Source of the DNA: Bacteroidota bacterium
Lineage (GTDB): Bacteria; Bacteroidota; Bacteroidia; Chitinophagales; Chitinophagaceae
DNA: 5,924 bases
Assembly (NCBI GenBank): GCA_021824855.1
Contig: JAKAJX010000141.1
Coordinates: 1 to 5,924, forward strand
Direction: 5' to 3'
The position numbers and the translations under genes are program-made. The notes under the pieces are model-generated. The model saw only the letters and a list, made by a program, of their open reading frames with translations, did not search any database and was not told where the DNA came from. How positions within the stretch are numbered: position 1 is the stretch's first letter; each line of letters starts with the position of its first letter. This document shows positions 1 through 5,565 of this stretch, one piece after another.

Positions 1-563
1 AAAAAACTTTTTTAAATACCAACTATTATACCCTTATTGGCTCTGATGAAAATAATGAACGTACCAATAAAAAATGGATTGATGTTTTATGGTTTAATGA
101 TAAAGGGTTACCTGAATTTGGAGGAAATTTTTTCATTTATCCATTCAACGATTATACAAAACCTAAACCACCTGTCAGCAGATTTTGCTTGGAATATAAA
201 AAAGATGCCGGTGCAAGAATGAATTACGATCCAAAATATGATGCCATTATTTTTAGTCATTTAGTTACTCAAAATGATGAAACAGATAATAAAGCCACAT
301 TTATTCCGTATGGCGATTATGAAGGATTTAGGTGGATGAATGGAAAATGGATTTTTGTTGACGATCCTTTTAAAGGATTTGAGCAAAATTCGAATGCCGC
401 ACCACTAAAACTTTTAGACGATAAAGGAAATTTTAATGAAAAACAATTATTAGAACAATCGAAAAAAAATCAACAGAAAAAAGAGAATCCTGCAAAGGAT
501 AATCCTTTTCGCGTAGACGATTCAAAAAAGCAGTATCAAAAAGGTGAATCTACTGATTACTAA
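1..563 (+). CDS. Uncharacterised Bacteroidota protein, 3' part (5' end outside window)
   Basis: The frame is open from the left edge (first complete codon at base 3) to a TAA at 561-563, giving 186 visible residues with no start codon near the edge, so the N-terminus lies outside the window. Visible motifs are YYTLIGSDENN near the start, then KKWIDVLWFNDKGLPEFGG, an LEYKKDAGARMNYD segment and IIFSHL. This order resembles a recurrent uncharacterised Bacteroidota family that I recall as YYTLLGWDGNN ... VLxFDxxGxPxFG ... FEYxxxxxMxLRYD ... IVFDHL. The last 50 or so residues are a low-complexity, highly charged Lys/Gln/Asn/Glu tail. Members I recall are usually secreted or envelope proteins, but the signal peptide cannot be seen here and no biochemical function is known to me. 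The gene converges on the minus-strand gene ending at 604, with a 40-base gap. A nominal ATG at 228 is internal to this frame. Confidence 0.8.
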   Translation, partial: KTFLNTNYYTLIGSDENNERTNKKWIDVLWFNDKGLPEFGGNFFIYPFNDYTKPKPPVSRFCLEYKKDAGARMNYDPKYDAIIFSHLVTQNDETDNKATFIPYGDYEGFRWMNGKWIFVDDPFKGFEQNSNAAPLKLLDDKGNFNEKQLLEQSKKNQQKKENPAKDNPFRVDDSKKQYQKGESTDY

Positions 564-596
564 TTGTAGTATCTGCCATTTCAAAACTTATCAGTA
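551..596. repeat. Nested AT-rich inverted repeats between convergent genes
   Basis: The 3' ends of the two convergent genes are separated by only 40 bases. TACTGAT at 551-557 is the perfect reverse complement of ATCAGTA at 590-596. Inside this pair, TACTA at 558-562 and TAGTA at 567-571 form a second small hairpin with a four-base loop. The arms are AT-rich, the outer loop is long (32 bases), and neither strand has a T-run directly after a stem, so this is at best a weak bidirectional terminator. Confidence 0.25.
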
Positions 597-603
597 AAAA
601 TAA

Positions 604-2379
604 TTATTGTTTAGGCAAAGTATCTGTACCGCTTTTATTTTTACCTGCCTGAGTTGTATCTACCGAAGGAGTTGGCGGCGGTGGCGGTGGCAATTGTTCC
701 AATAAAAATTCTTTACTCCATCCCGTACATTTAGGTGCATTTTTATCAGTAACTACAATCTTATATTTTGCGCCATATAAACTATCTAAAACTAATTCGG
801 TTCCCGGAAAATCTTTCGAAGCCATTATATTGTCTTGCAAAAATAATTTATACGAATAACTCCCCGATCCATTCAATAATTTAATTAAAACAGTTCCATC
901 GTTTTTATTAAAATTAGGTTTTTTAAATATGGTAATATCTCCTTTTAAAGGATCATCTTTTAACTCAATCGTTATCAGCGGTGTTGATAATACCTGATCG
1001 CAAGCATCTTTTACCAATACATTATATTTCCCTTCGGGCAATTTATTAAAAGCTCCTTTCCTATCATTCTTTACCAATTCTCCTGCAAATGGAGTAATTA
1101 AAAAAGATAAAGAATCGGGGTTTCCTCCTTTTGTTTCAATACTGATACTTCCGGTAGGATTAATAGTACAATTTGCTTGAATAGAATTATAATTAGTTAT
1201 CTCCAATTTAGGATACTCTACAACTGTTACATTTTGTTGCTGATAAAATGGAGAAGCCACATTGGCATTACTTATTAGAACCTTATAATTTCCTGCGGGA
1301 ATATTATTTAACTCGGCAGTGGTTTTGCTTACAACTATATCTTTAAATGCTTCTACGCAGGATTTAGTGTTGTTTTCAAAACAATGAATATTAGGTTCTC
1401 CATTTTCTTTAAACAGTAAAATTCTATACTGATCGGTTTGTCCTTTAATTGCATGTATGGTAATTTTTCCGGTAGCACCGGCATAACAAGAAGGTTTTGT
1501 AGAGATATTGTCTTTCAAAATAACCGGTGCCGGTGGCAAAATATCAAAAGACTGCTCTTTCCAATCGGAAGTAAGTTCGGCAGTTATTAATCTATACCGT
1601 ATAAAACATTTGGTTGCTTGTTTCAATGGCGATTTAACAATATCTCTTTCAGGAATAATTGTTATATCTTCTTTGGTTGTTTTATCTGATAATGAAAACC
1701 AATTTTTATTATCTAAACTTCCTTGCCATTCATATTGTAATCCATCTTTATTTACAACGTTTAAATTAGTTTTAAAGGTGTAAGGTTGTGTACCATTATT
1801 GTATTGAGATAGTGAATCGCAAATTGCAGTACGCAAAGTTGGCAAACCTAAGCGGTAGGTTAATACTACCGAATATAAATTTTGCTCGGAATTAATGGTA
1901 ATTGGCTGTTGAGTAACCCCATGCTTTAATGCTGCAATATTTATACTGTACTGAGAAATTTTATGCTTTGCATCTCCTTTATCAAACAAACATATTTCAC
2001 CTTTATTGTTCTCATAGTTTTCCATTAAAAGAGTTAGCTCTTTGCTTTTATTGATATCAACAGCGGTACGCATTACTAATGGTCCGCCAAAAGTGTTTTT
2101 ATCTGATAAGGTAAACACCTGAGATTTATCTTTTGCCATTACATAATAACAGGTAGTTCCTGTTAAACTATGCGATTCATCCAACACATCTCTATAAAAT
2201 TTATATACAGGAGTAACTTTACTGCCTAATAAATCACCAAAAAAATTACCTACTTTATTAAAAGAAAAAGATTGAAGTTTAATTTCTAAATTGATTGCAC
2301 TATCAGATTGTGCCCTTAAAGAAGATGTAAAAGAAATAAGGATAAAATTTAAAAGTAACAATCCGGATTTCGTTTTCAT
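604..2379 (-). CDS. Secreted multidomain protein with Ig/SprB-like repeats and proline-rich tail
   Basis: A 591-residue protein of unknown specific function, predicted to be exported. The start at 2379 is chosen because MKTKSGLLLLNFILISF opens a clear signal peptide (residues 1-23, likely cleavage LRA|QSD). The frame also extends 16 codons upstream to 2427, but that adds a cysteine-rich stretch before the signal peptide and begins upstream of where the -7-like box at 2428-2435 would place the transcript start. Residues about 25-195 are a unique region. Residues about 200-280 resemble an Ig/FN3-like module (YEWQGSLDNKNWFSL, then CFIRYRL). Three SprB-like modules follow at about 295-388, 390-473 and 475-560, each ending in a variant of G-x-Y-x-V-x-V/I-x-D/N: AGNYKVLISN, EGKYNVLVKD, AKYKIVVTD. 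SprB repeats are known from gliding adhesins and other Bacteroidota surface proteins. The C-terminus has six consecutive prolines and a Thr/Lys-rich tail; I see no clear type IX secretion C-terminal domain. It lies 93 bases downstream of the barrel gene on the same strand. Confidence 0.8.
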   Translation of the reverse strand: MKTKSGLLLLNFILISFTSSLRAQSDSAINLEIKLQSFSFNKVGNFFGDLLGSKVTPVYKFYRDVLDESHSLTGTTCYYVMAKDKSQVFTLSDKNTFGGPLVMRTAVDINKSKELTLLMENYENNKGEICLFDKGDAKHKISQYSINIAALKHGVTQQPITINSEQNLYSVVLTYRLGLPTLRTAICDSLSQYNNGTQPYTFKTNLNVVNKDGLQYEWQGSLDNKNWFSLSDKTTKEDITIIPERDIVKSPLKQATKCFIRYRLITAELTSDWKEQSFDILPPAPVILKDNISTKPSCYAGATGKITIHAIKGQTDQYRILLFKENGEPNIHCFENNTKSCVEAFKDIVVSKTTAELNNIPAGNYKVLISNANVASPFYQQQNVTVVEYPKLEITNYNSIQANCTINPTGSISIETKGGNPDSLSFLITPFAGELVKNDRKGAFNKLPEGKYNVLVKDACDQVLSTPLITIELKDDPLKGDITIFKKPNFNKNDGTVLIKLLNGSGSYSYKLFLQDNIMASKDFPGTELVLDSLYGAKYKIVVTDKNAPKCTGWSKEFLLEQLPPPPPPTPSVDTTQAGKNKSGTDTLPKQ

Positions 2380-2427
2380 ACAACAATTTTTAAGCAGGTA
2401 ATAACAACAGCCTTCCGTGTGTATCAA

Positions 2428-2435
2428 TAAAGATA
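2428..2435 (-). promoter_or_regulatory. Candidate -7 box (TATCTTTA) before the secreted-protein gene
   Basis: On the minus strand this octamer matches the Bacteroidota -7 consensus TANNTTTG at all but the last base. It lies 49 bases upstream of the chosen start codon at 2379. No TTTG -33 element is found at the usual 19-21 base spacing, so the call rests on the octamer and on its recurrence at nearly the same distance before the neighbouring minus-strand gene. Confidence 0.35.
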
Positions 2436-2472
2436 CACAATAAAGTTATATAATAATTTATGAAAATTTAAA

Positions 2473-3090
2473 CTATTGAGTATTTCTCGGTTTTTCTTTC
2501 TTTTGAATACTAAATAATTTTAACCCAACACCTACCTGAAGCTGTTGCGATTTCCAGGAAGAAGAGTTAGTTGCCTGGCTTATATCTGACATACCTGCAT
2601 AATATCTTCCATATACCCTTAAAATACCCAAATTAAATTGCAAACCACCTACCATTCCAAAATCACCGGTTTTAAATGCATTTTGGCTATTTACCAATAA
2701 TGTTGCACCATTATTCAACAAGATACTGTATTGAGGACCTACTAAAAATGTAATTAATTTGCCTGTGCTAATTCTTAATAAAATTGGAATACTGAGGTAA
2801 CTGAGATTAATATTATCGGTGGTACTAACATTTAAAATTTGACCACTATTGCTTCCTAATCTATTTACTGTTTCGCTAAATACTACTTCGGGTTGTATGC
2901 CAAAAGTTTTACTAAAATCTAATTCAATAAATCCGCCGGCCTGATAACCAAATTCAAATCCATTACTAAATCCTACTCCATTAATTTGCTGTAAATTGGC
3001 TCCGGCTTTGGCTCCTAATCTAAATCCTTGAGCATTTGAAAATAGTACTGTTACAAGTAACAATGCTGATACAATTAAAAGTCGTTTCAT
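2473..3090 (-). CDS. Outer-membrane beta-barrel protein, PorT-like family
   Basis: A 205-residue predicted outer-membrane protein of the type annotated as outer membrane beta-barrel domain / PorT family in Bacteroidota. Residues 1-20 are a signal peptide (basic MKR, hydrophobic core, SNA|Q). The mature protein is an alternation of amphipathic strands and turns: GFRLGAKAGAN (22-32), FEFGYQAGGFIELDFS (45-60), FGIQPEVVFSE (63-73), the family's characteristic LSYLSIPILLR (97-107), FLVGPQYSILL (115-125), GMVGGLQFNLG (145-155) and RVYGRYYAGMSDI (158-170). A final strand, LQVGVGLKLF, ends in Phe194, followed by a short charged tail that is unusual after a terminal barrel strand. The length suits a small barrel of about eight strands. 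The substrate or partner cannot be told. The Bacteroidota PorT protein itself acts in type IX secretion, but most relatives are of unknown role. The gene leads a minus-strand block with the secreted SprB-like protein behind it. Confidence 0.85.
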   Translation of the reverse strand: MKRLLIVSALLLVTVLFSNAQGFRLGAKAGANLQQINGVGFSNGFEFGYQAGGFIELDFSKTFGIQPEVVFSETVNRLGSNSGQILNVSTTDNINLSYLSIPILLRISTGKLITFLVGPQYSILLNNGATLLVNSQNAFKTGDFGMVGGLQFNLGILRVYGRYYAGMSDISQATNSSSWKSQQLQVGVGLKLFSIQKKEKPRNTQ

Positions 3091-3135
3091 AACGTTGGTT
3101 TTATTTTTGTGATAAATCGCTACTTTTTATTCAAC

Positions 3136-3143
3136 TAAAGATA
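3136..3143 (-). promoter_or_regulatory. Candidate -7 box (TATCTTTA) before the barrel gene
   Basis: The minus strand reads TATCTTTA here, 46 bases upstream of the start codon at 3090, one base off the TANNTTTG consensus. It is the same octamer, at nearly the same distance, as the one before the next minus-strand gene. No good -33 TTTG lies 19-21 bases further upstream. Confidence 0.35.
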
Positions 3144-3188
3144 CTAATTATCTACTTTTTGTTGCTTTTATTCCTATTTAAAATAACA

Positions 3189-3212
3189 GCCACCTTATAG
3201 AAATAAGGCGAC
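3189..3212. repeat. Dyad/hairpin copy A with TATAGAAATA core
   Basis: The arms CCTTAT (3193-3198) and ATAAGG (3203-3208) are perfectly complementary around an AGAA loop. Beyond two mismatches and one C-G pair, an outer stem AACAG (3185-3189) / CTGTT (3212-3216) continues the structure. Positions 3189-3212 align without gaps to 3419-3442, with 17 of 24 bases identical. It may be an RNA hairpin or, since it is a DNA dyad, an operator. It sits about 100 bases upstream of the divergent barrel gene. Confidence 0.6.
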
Positions 3213-3241
3213 TGTTTTAATGTAACCCCCGTAAAGGACTT

Positions 3242-3328
3242 ATGAAAAAAAACTACTCGCACATAAAATATTTATTTAAACAACTCTTTTTGCAATTGTG
3301 GTTACAAATAAGAGTTACATCTTTTTAG
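3242..3328 (+). pseudogene. Tiny 28-codon frame, possible remnant of a secreted-protein start
   Basis: The frame runs from ATG at 3242 to TAG at 3326-3328 and begins MKKNYSHIKYLFKQLF, continuing with LQLWLQIRV. A basic start followed by a hydrophobic, Leu-rich stretch resembles the beginning of an exported protein such as a TonB-dependent receptor, but it stops after 28 residues. AAAGGA lies just before the ATG, which is unusual in a window where the other genes lack Shine-Dalgarno-like sequences. It could be a vestigial gene start, a leader peptide or chance. The terminator-like hairpin at 3282-3326 lies inside it. Confidence 0.25.
3282..3326 (+). terminator. Terminator-like hairpin with T-run
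   Basis: AACTCTTTTTG (3282-3292) pairs with CAAATAAGAGTT (3305-3316): eleven base pairs with one bulged T and a 12-base loop. Four bases later comes a run of five Ts (3322-3326). The stem is AT-rich and the gap before the T-run is longer than ideal. No gene ends upstream on this strand, so if real it would terminate or attenuate a short transcript starting near dyad A, that is, a small RNA or leader. Confidence 0.3.
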
Positions 3329-3392
3329 TAATATTTATAGCACAAACATAAACTACTTATCATTTTAAAAAATACCACTTTGGTGTACCTAC

Positions 3393-3475
3393 TTGTTTCA
3401 TCCCTTAATTTTTATAAAGTCACTCTATAGAAATAGAATGACACGTTGTTTATTACCTTATGAATGATGAAACGA
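3393..3475. repeat. Inverted repeat enclosing dyad copy B
   Basis: GTTTCATC (3395-3402) and GATGAAAC (3466-3473) are perfect complements, extended outward by a T-G wobble and a T-A pair to 3393/3475. Between them sits dyad B (3419-3442), so the segment could fold as a closing stem with an internal hairpin. The right arm overlaps the ATG at 3467. Confidence 0.4.
3419..3442. repeat. Dyad/hairpin copy B with TATAGAAATA core
   Basis: The arms are GTCA (3419-3422) and TGAC (3439-3442), then one C-A mismatch, then TCTAT (3424-3428) and ATAGA (3433-3437) around an AGAA loop. Compared with copy A, the fourth and fifth pairs from the loop change from T-A to C-G and from C-G to T-A, so the pairing is kept while the bases differ. 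All seven differences between the copies are transitions. It lies 185 bases upstream of the gene starting at 3627. Confidence 0.6.
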
Positions 3476-3574
3476 AAATTGTTACACGCATTGTTTATTA
3501 ACTTATTCGCTAACTCAAAGATATATTATCAGAAAAACGCCCACTACGGGAAAAATACCCCCTTGCATTGTTAA
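3467..3574 (+). pseudogene. Tiny 35-codon frame with signal-peptide-like start
   Basis: From ATG at 3467 the frame reads MKRKLLHALFINLFAN and then turns hydrophilic (YYQKNAHYGKN) before TAA at 3572-3574. The basic then hydrophobic start is like an export signal, and its position after dyad B (about 40 bases) mirrors the frame after dyad A. No homology is recognised. It may be a decayed gene start, a small peptide or coincidence. Confidence 0.2.
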
Positions 3575-3598
3575 CTATTTTTTTCATATTTATGTTTT
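3567..3598 (+). promoter_or_regulatory. Bacteroidota-type promoter of the sensory operon
   Basis: ATTG (3567-3570) is followed after 20 bases by TATGTTTT (3591-3598), a close match to the TTTG-N19-21-TANNTTTG consensus of the Bacteroidota primary sigma factor, with one mismatch in each box. Transcription would begin near 3604 and give a leader of about 20 bases before the ATG at 3627, with no Shine-Dalgarno sequence. The match, spacing and position agree, but it is not experimentally shown. Confidence 0.5.
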
Positions 3599-3606
3599 CA
3601 AACATA
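3591..3606. promoter_or_regulatory. Perfect 16-base palindrome over the -7 box (operator candidate)
   Basis: TATGTTT (3591-3597) and AAACATA (3600-3606) are perfect complements separated by TC. The left arm is the candidate -7 box and the right arm reaches the expected transcription start, so a dimeric regulator binding here would block or modulate the promoter. The operon's own response regulator is one candidate binder, but nothing in the sequence identifies the protein. Confidence 0.45.
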
Positions 3607-3626
3607 AACCAAACTAATTAATACTT

Positions 3627-4115
3627 ATGCCTGTTAAACTCATCAACAATCCTAATAATTTTTTAGCAGCTCCAACTCCGCTGCAAGAAATAAAAGAGAT
3701 GGTACAAGCCTACAAATATGGCATGTGTAAAGAATCAACCATACAATTAAGAGCATTATATCCCGATAGAAAAAATATAGCCGAAGCCGAATCTGCTTGG
3801 GTTAGTAGAAAAGAAATTGAGAGTTTATTAAATGATAATAAAGCTTCGGGAATTAGAATTTATTTTGGCTGCCATACCAAGAGTACTGCCGATGCTGCAA
3901 CAGGAACATTAGAATATGAAGGATTACATAATGTTATTCTTGTAGCTACTGTTGATAGTGTTGATGACGGCAATCCCAAACCGGAAAATAGCATTAATCA
4001 ATTAAAAGAAGGCGCAACAGCCGATAAAGCAGATAGTGTTGTTTATACTTCTATGGGATTAGATTCTATACCGCTTTGCCCTCCCAACTGCCCCGGAATA
4101 AACGGAAATTTATAA
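3627..4115 (+). CDS. Small conserved-type cytoplasmic protein with C-terminal CPPNCP, first gene of sensory operon
   Basis: A 162-residue protein of unknown function. There is no signal peptide or membrane segment, so it is probably cytoplasmic. Recognisable features are AWVSRKEIESLL (57-68) and GIRIYFG (75-81), followed by a hydrophobic strand NVILVATVD (102-110). This W-S-x-x-E-I/L ... G-I-R-x-Y-F-G pattern recurs in uncharacterised Bacteroidota proteins that I recall, none with an assigned role. It has four cysteines (34, 82, 151, 155); the last two form CPPNCP at the end of an otherwise polar C-terminal tail and could bind a metal or form a disulfide, which is inference only. It directly follows the promoter and palindrome, and the membrane protein gene starts 14 bases after its stop, so it is probably co-transcribed with the two-component genes and may be a sensory or accessory partner. 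Confidence 0.75.
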   Translation: MPVKLINNPNNFLAAPTPLQEIKEMVQAYKYGMCKESTIQLRALYPDRKNIAEAESAWVSRKEIESLLNDNKASGIRIYFGCHTKSTADAATGTLEYEGLHNVILVATVDSVDDGNPKPENSINQLKEGATADKADSVVYTSMGLDSIPLCPPNCPGINGNL

Positions 4116-4129
4116 AATATAAAACCATT

Positions 4130-4801
4130 ATGACAATTATTACACTTATTGCTGTTGGCATTGCAAGTATTTTCATGCTTGGAGCAATTGTTAGTTCATT
4201 TTGGGCCTATACAATTTTGAGAGATAAAATATTTCTGGCATTTTCCATTCTATTTTTGTTTTCATTACTTACAGAATGGACGGGATTTGGTTATTCATAT
4301 TTCACAAGAAAAAGTAATCACTTTATCTTTAATATATCCATGTGGGTTGATCTTCTTTTTTATAATTACTGGTTTCTAACAACCGAAAAAAATAAATCAC
4401 TTCATAAAATTGTTATACTTATTGCATCCTTAAGTATCATTTTTGCTTTAATAAATGGTATTTTTATTCAAGGATTTTTTACATACAATACGTATACTTA
4501 TTATGCAGAATCATTTGTCATTATTCTATTCTGTATCTTTCATTTTTATTCAATAATTAAAGAAGAAACAATAGTTTATCCGTTAAGAAATTATATTTTC
4601 CTCATCAATACAGGATTATTTTTTTATTTTGTAGGAACCATTACTTATTTTTTATTATGGGATTATATGGTAACTAAACAAGTTGATGTAAATGGAAAAA
4701 TTATTCTTTACATTCAGTTTATACTTGACATAGTTGAATACATATTTTTTATAATAGCCTTTTTGATGGCAATTAAATGGAAAAAAACCAAATTATATTA
4801 G
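4130..4801 (+). CDS. Seven-helix integral membrane protein, probable sensor partner of the kinase
   Basis: A 223-residue, very hydrophobic protein with about seven membrane helices (roughly 3-28, 33-56, 64-84, 91-113, 124-143, 153-176, 189-215), aromatic-rich loops and a positively charged C-terminus (KWKKTKLY). The start at 4130 gives MTIITLIAVGIASIF. The frame extends upstream to 4076, but those 18 residues are basic and polar and overlap the previous gene in another frame. No enzymatic motif is seen. Stand-alone multi-helix membrane proteins beside soluble-core kinases occur in Bacteroidota operons, and I infer that this one senses a membrane or external signal for the kinase. It starts 14 bases after the small-protein gene, and its last 25 bases overlap the kinase start, suggesting translational coupling. 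A transporter or structural membrane role cannot be excluded. Confidence 0.8.
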   Translation: MTIITLIAVGIASIFMLGAIVSSFWAYTILRDKIFLAFSILFLFSLLTEWTGFGYSYFTRKSNHFIFNISMWVDLLFYNYWFLTTEKNKSLHKIVILIASLSIIFALINGIFIQGFFTYNTYTYYAESFVIILFCIFHFYSIIKEETIVYPLRNYIFLINTGLFFYFVGTITYFLLWDYMVTKQVDVNGKIILYIQFILDIVEYIFFIIAFLMAIKWKKTKLY

Positions 4802-5565
4802 CTGTTATTTTTCTTTCAATTATTTTAATAGTAATTGCCATTTTTCTTTTTTCAGTTTTAGTTATTCAAAGAAATAGGGCTAATAAAAATTTCAGCGATA
4901 AATTAATGATGTTAAAAGAATTTGAAGAACAAATACTAAAAGCTAAACTTGAAACACAAGAAGAAACTTTATCTATTATAAGTAAAGAACTACACGATAA
5001 TGTAGGTCAACTTTTAAATAGCACCAAACTATTAATAGGTATAACGCAACGAAGTTTGGAAATGGCACCAACCACTTTAAATACCGCCGAAGAAACATTA
5101 GGTAAAGCCATTCAAGAAATACGTTCTTTAGCAAAATCATTTAACAAAGAATGGTTAGAACAATTTAATTTGTTAGAAAATTTGAATACAGAAATAGAAC
5201 GAATTAATTCATCTAACCTACTGCAAATTCGTTTCACACATACTAACGAAATTTTATTGCCCAATAATAGTCAAATTATTGTTTTTAGAATTATTCAGGA
5301 GGTTTTACAAAATGCTATAAAACATTCAAAAGCTTCTTTAATTACCATTAATATTACTTATGCTCAAGAACAAATGTTAGAAATTTGTGTTATAGACAAC
5401 GGTATTGGCATAGATACTTCCATAATCAAAAAAGGCATGGGCATTTCGAATATAGAACATAGAGTAAAAATTTTAAATGGTAAAGTAACCTGGCAAAATG
5501 CTTTTACCAAAGGAACTATGGTAACTATTTTGATACCTTTTAAAAGAAGAATTTATGAAAATTAA
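4777..5565 (+). CDS. Membrane-anchored sensor histidine kinase, HisKA_3/NarX type
   Basis: A 262-residue histidine kinase. One N-terminal membrane helix (about 5-30) is followed by a short coiled-coil-like linker (about 35-68). The dimerisation/phosphoacceptor region has the HisKA_3 signature KELHDNVGQLLN with His73 as the predicted phosphorylated residue. The ATPase domain shows the N-box QEVLQNAIKHSKA (Asn179), the G1 box DNGIGID (207-213), the G2 box KGMGISNIEHRV (219-230) and KGTMVTILIPF (245-255), so all catalytic boxes are intact. There is no periplasmic, PAS, GAF or tetratricopeptide sensor domain, and the protein is shorter than most kinases of its class. Input is therefore expected from a partner, most likely the seven-helix protein whose gene it overlaps by 25 bases. 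Its 3' end overlaps the response regulator by 11 bases. HisKA_3 kinases typically phosphorylate NarL/LuxR-type regulators, which fits the next gene. Confidence 0.92.
   Translation: MEKNQIILAVIFLSIILIVIAIFLFSVLVIQRNRANKNFSDKLMMLKEFEEQILKAKLETQEETLSIISKELHDNVGQLLNSTKLLIGITQRSLEMAPTTLNTAEETLGKAIQEIRSLAKSFNKEWLEQFNLLENLNTEIERINSSNLLQIRFTHTNEILLPNNSQIIVFRIIQEVLQNAIKHSKASLITINITYAQEQMLEICVIDNGIGIDTSIIKKGMGISNIEHRVKILNGKVTWQNAFTKGTMVTILIPFKRRIYEN

Larger units (their letters stand above)
3091..3626. other. Structured intergenic region between divergent transcription units
   Basis: These 536 bases separate the minus-strand barrel gene from the plus-strand sensory operon, and no convincing full-length gene lies here. 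The region contains two copies of a dyad/hairpin (3189-3212 and 3419-3442), a terminator-like hairpin (3282-3326), a larger inverted repeat around the second dyad (3393-3475), two tiny frames (3242-3328, 3467-3574), a promoter and palindrome just before 3627, and an isolated minus-strand TATCTTTG at 3516-3523, which matches the -7 consensus exactly but has no visible -33 partner. These are listed separately where support allows. Confidence 0.7.

Noticed and set aside
37..222. 61-codon plus-strand frame with an ATG
   Set aside because: It overlaps the long frame that is open from the left edge to 563, which shows recognisable family motifs; this one shows none and is a shadow frame.
1508..1783. 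91-codon plus-strand frame
   Set aside because: It lies wholly antisense inside the secreted-protein gene and has no recognisable motif or leader.
2380..2427. 16-codon N-terminal extension of the secreted protein
   Set aside because: It would put a Cys-rich stretch before a good signal peptide, and its ATG lies upstream of the transcript start implied by the -7-like box.
3180..3480. CRISPR array or tracrRNA-like region
   Set aside because: Only two diverged copies of a short dyad exist, 230 bases apart and without regular spacers, and no cas gene is visible.
3516..3523. Exact minus-strand TANNTTTG box as a promoter
   Set aside because: There is no -33 element at a suitable distance and no minus-strand gene nearby; the barrel gene starts over 400 bases downstream. 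An eight-base match with two free positions is common in AT-rich DNA.
4076..4129. Upstream start for the seven-helix protein
   Set aside because: The extra 18 residues are basic and polar and are the out-of-frame reading of the previous gene's end; the ATG at 4130 follows that gene's stop with normal operon spacing.
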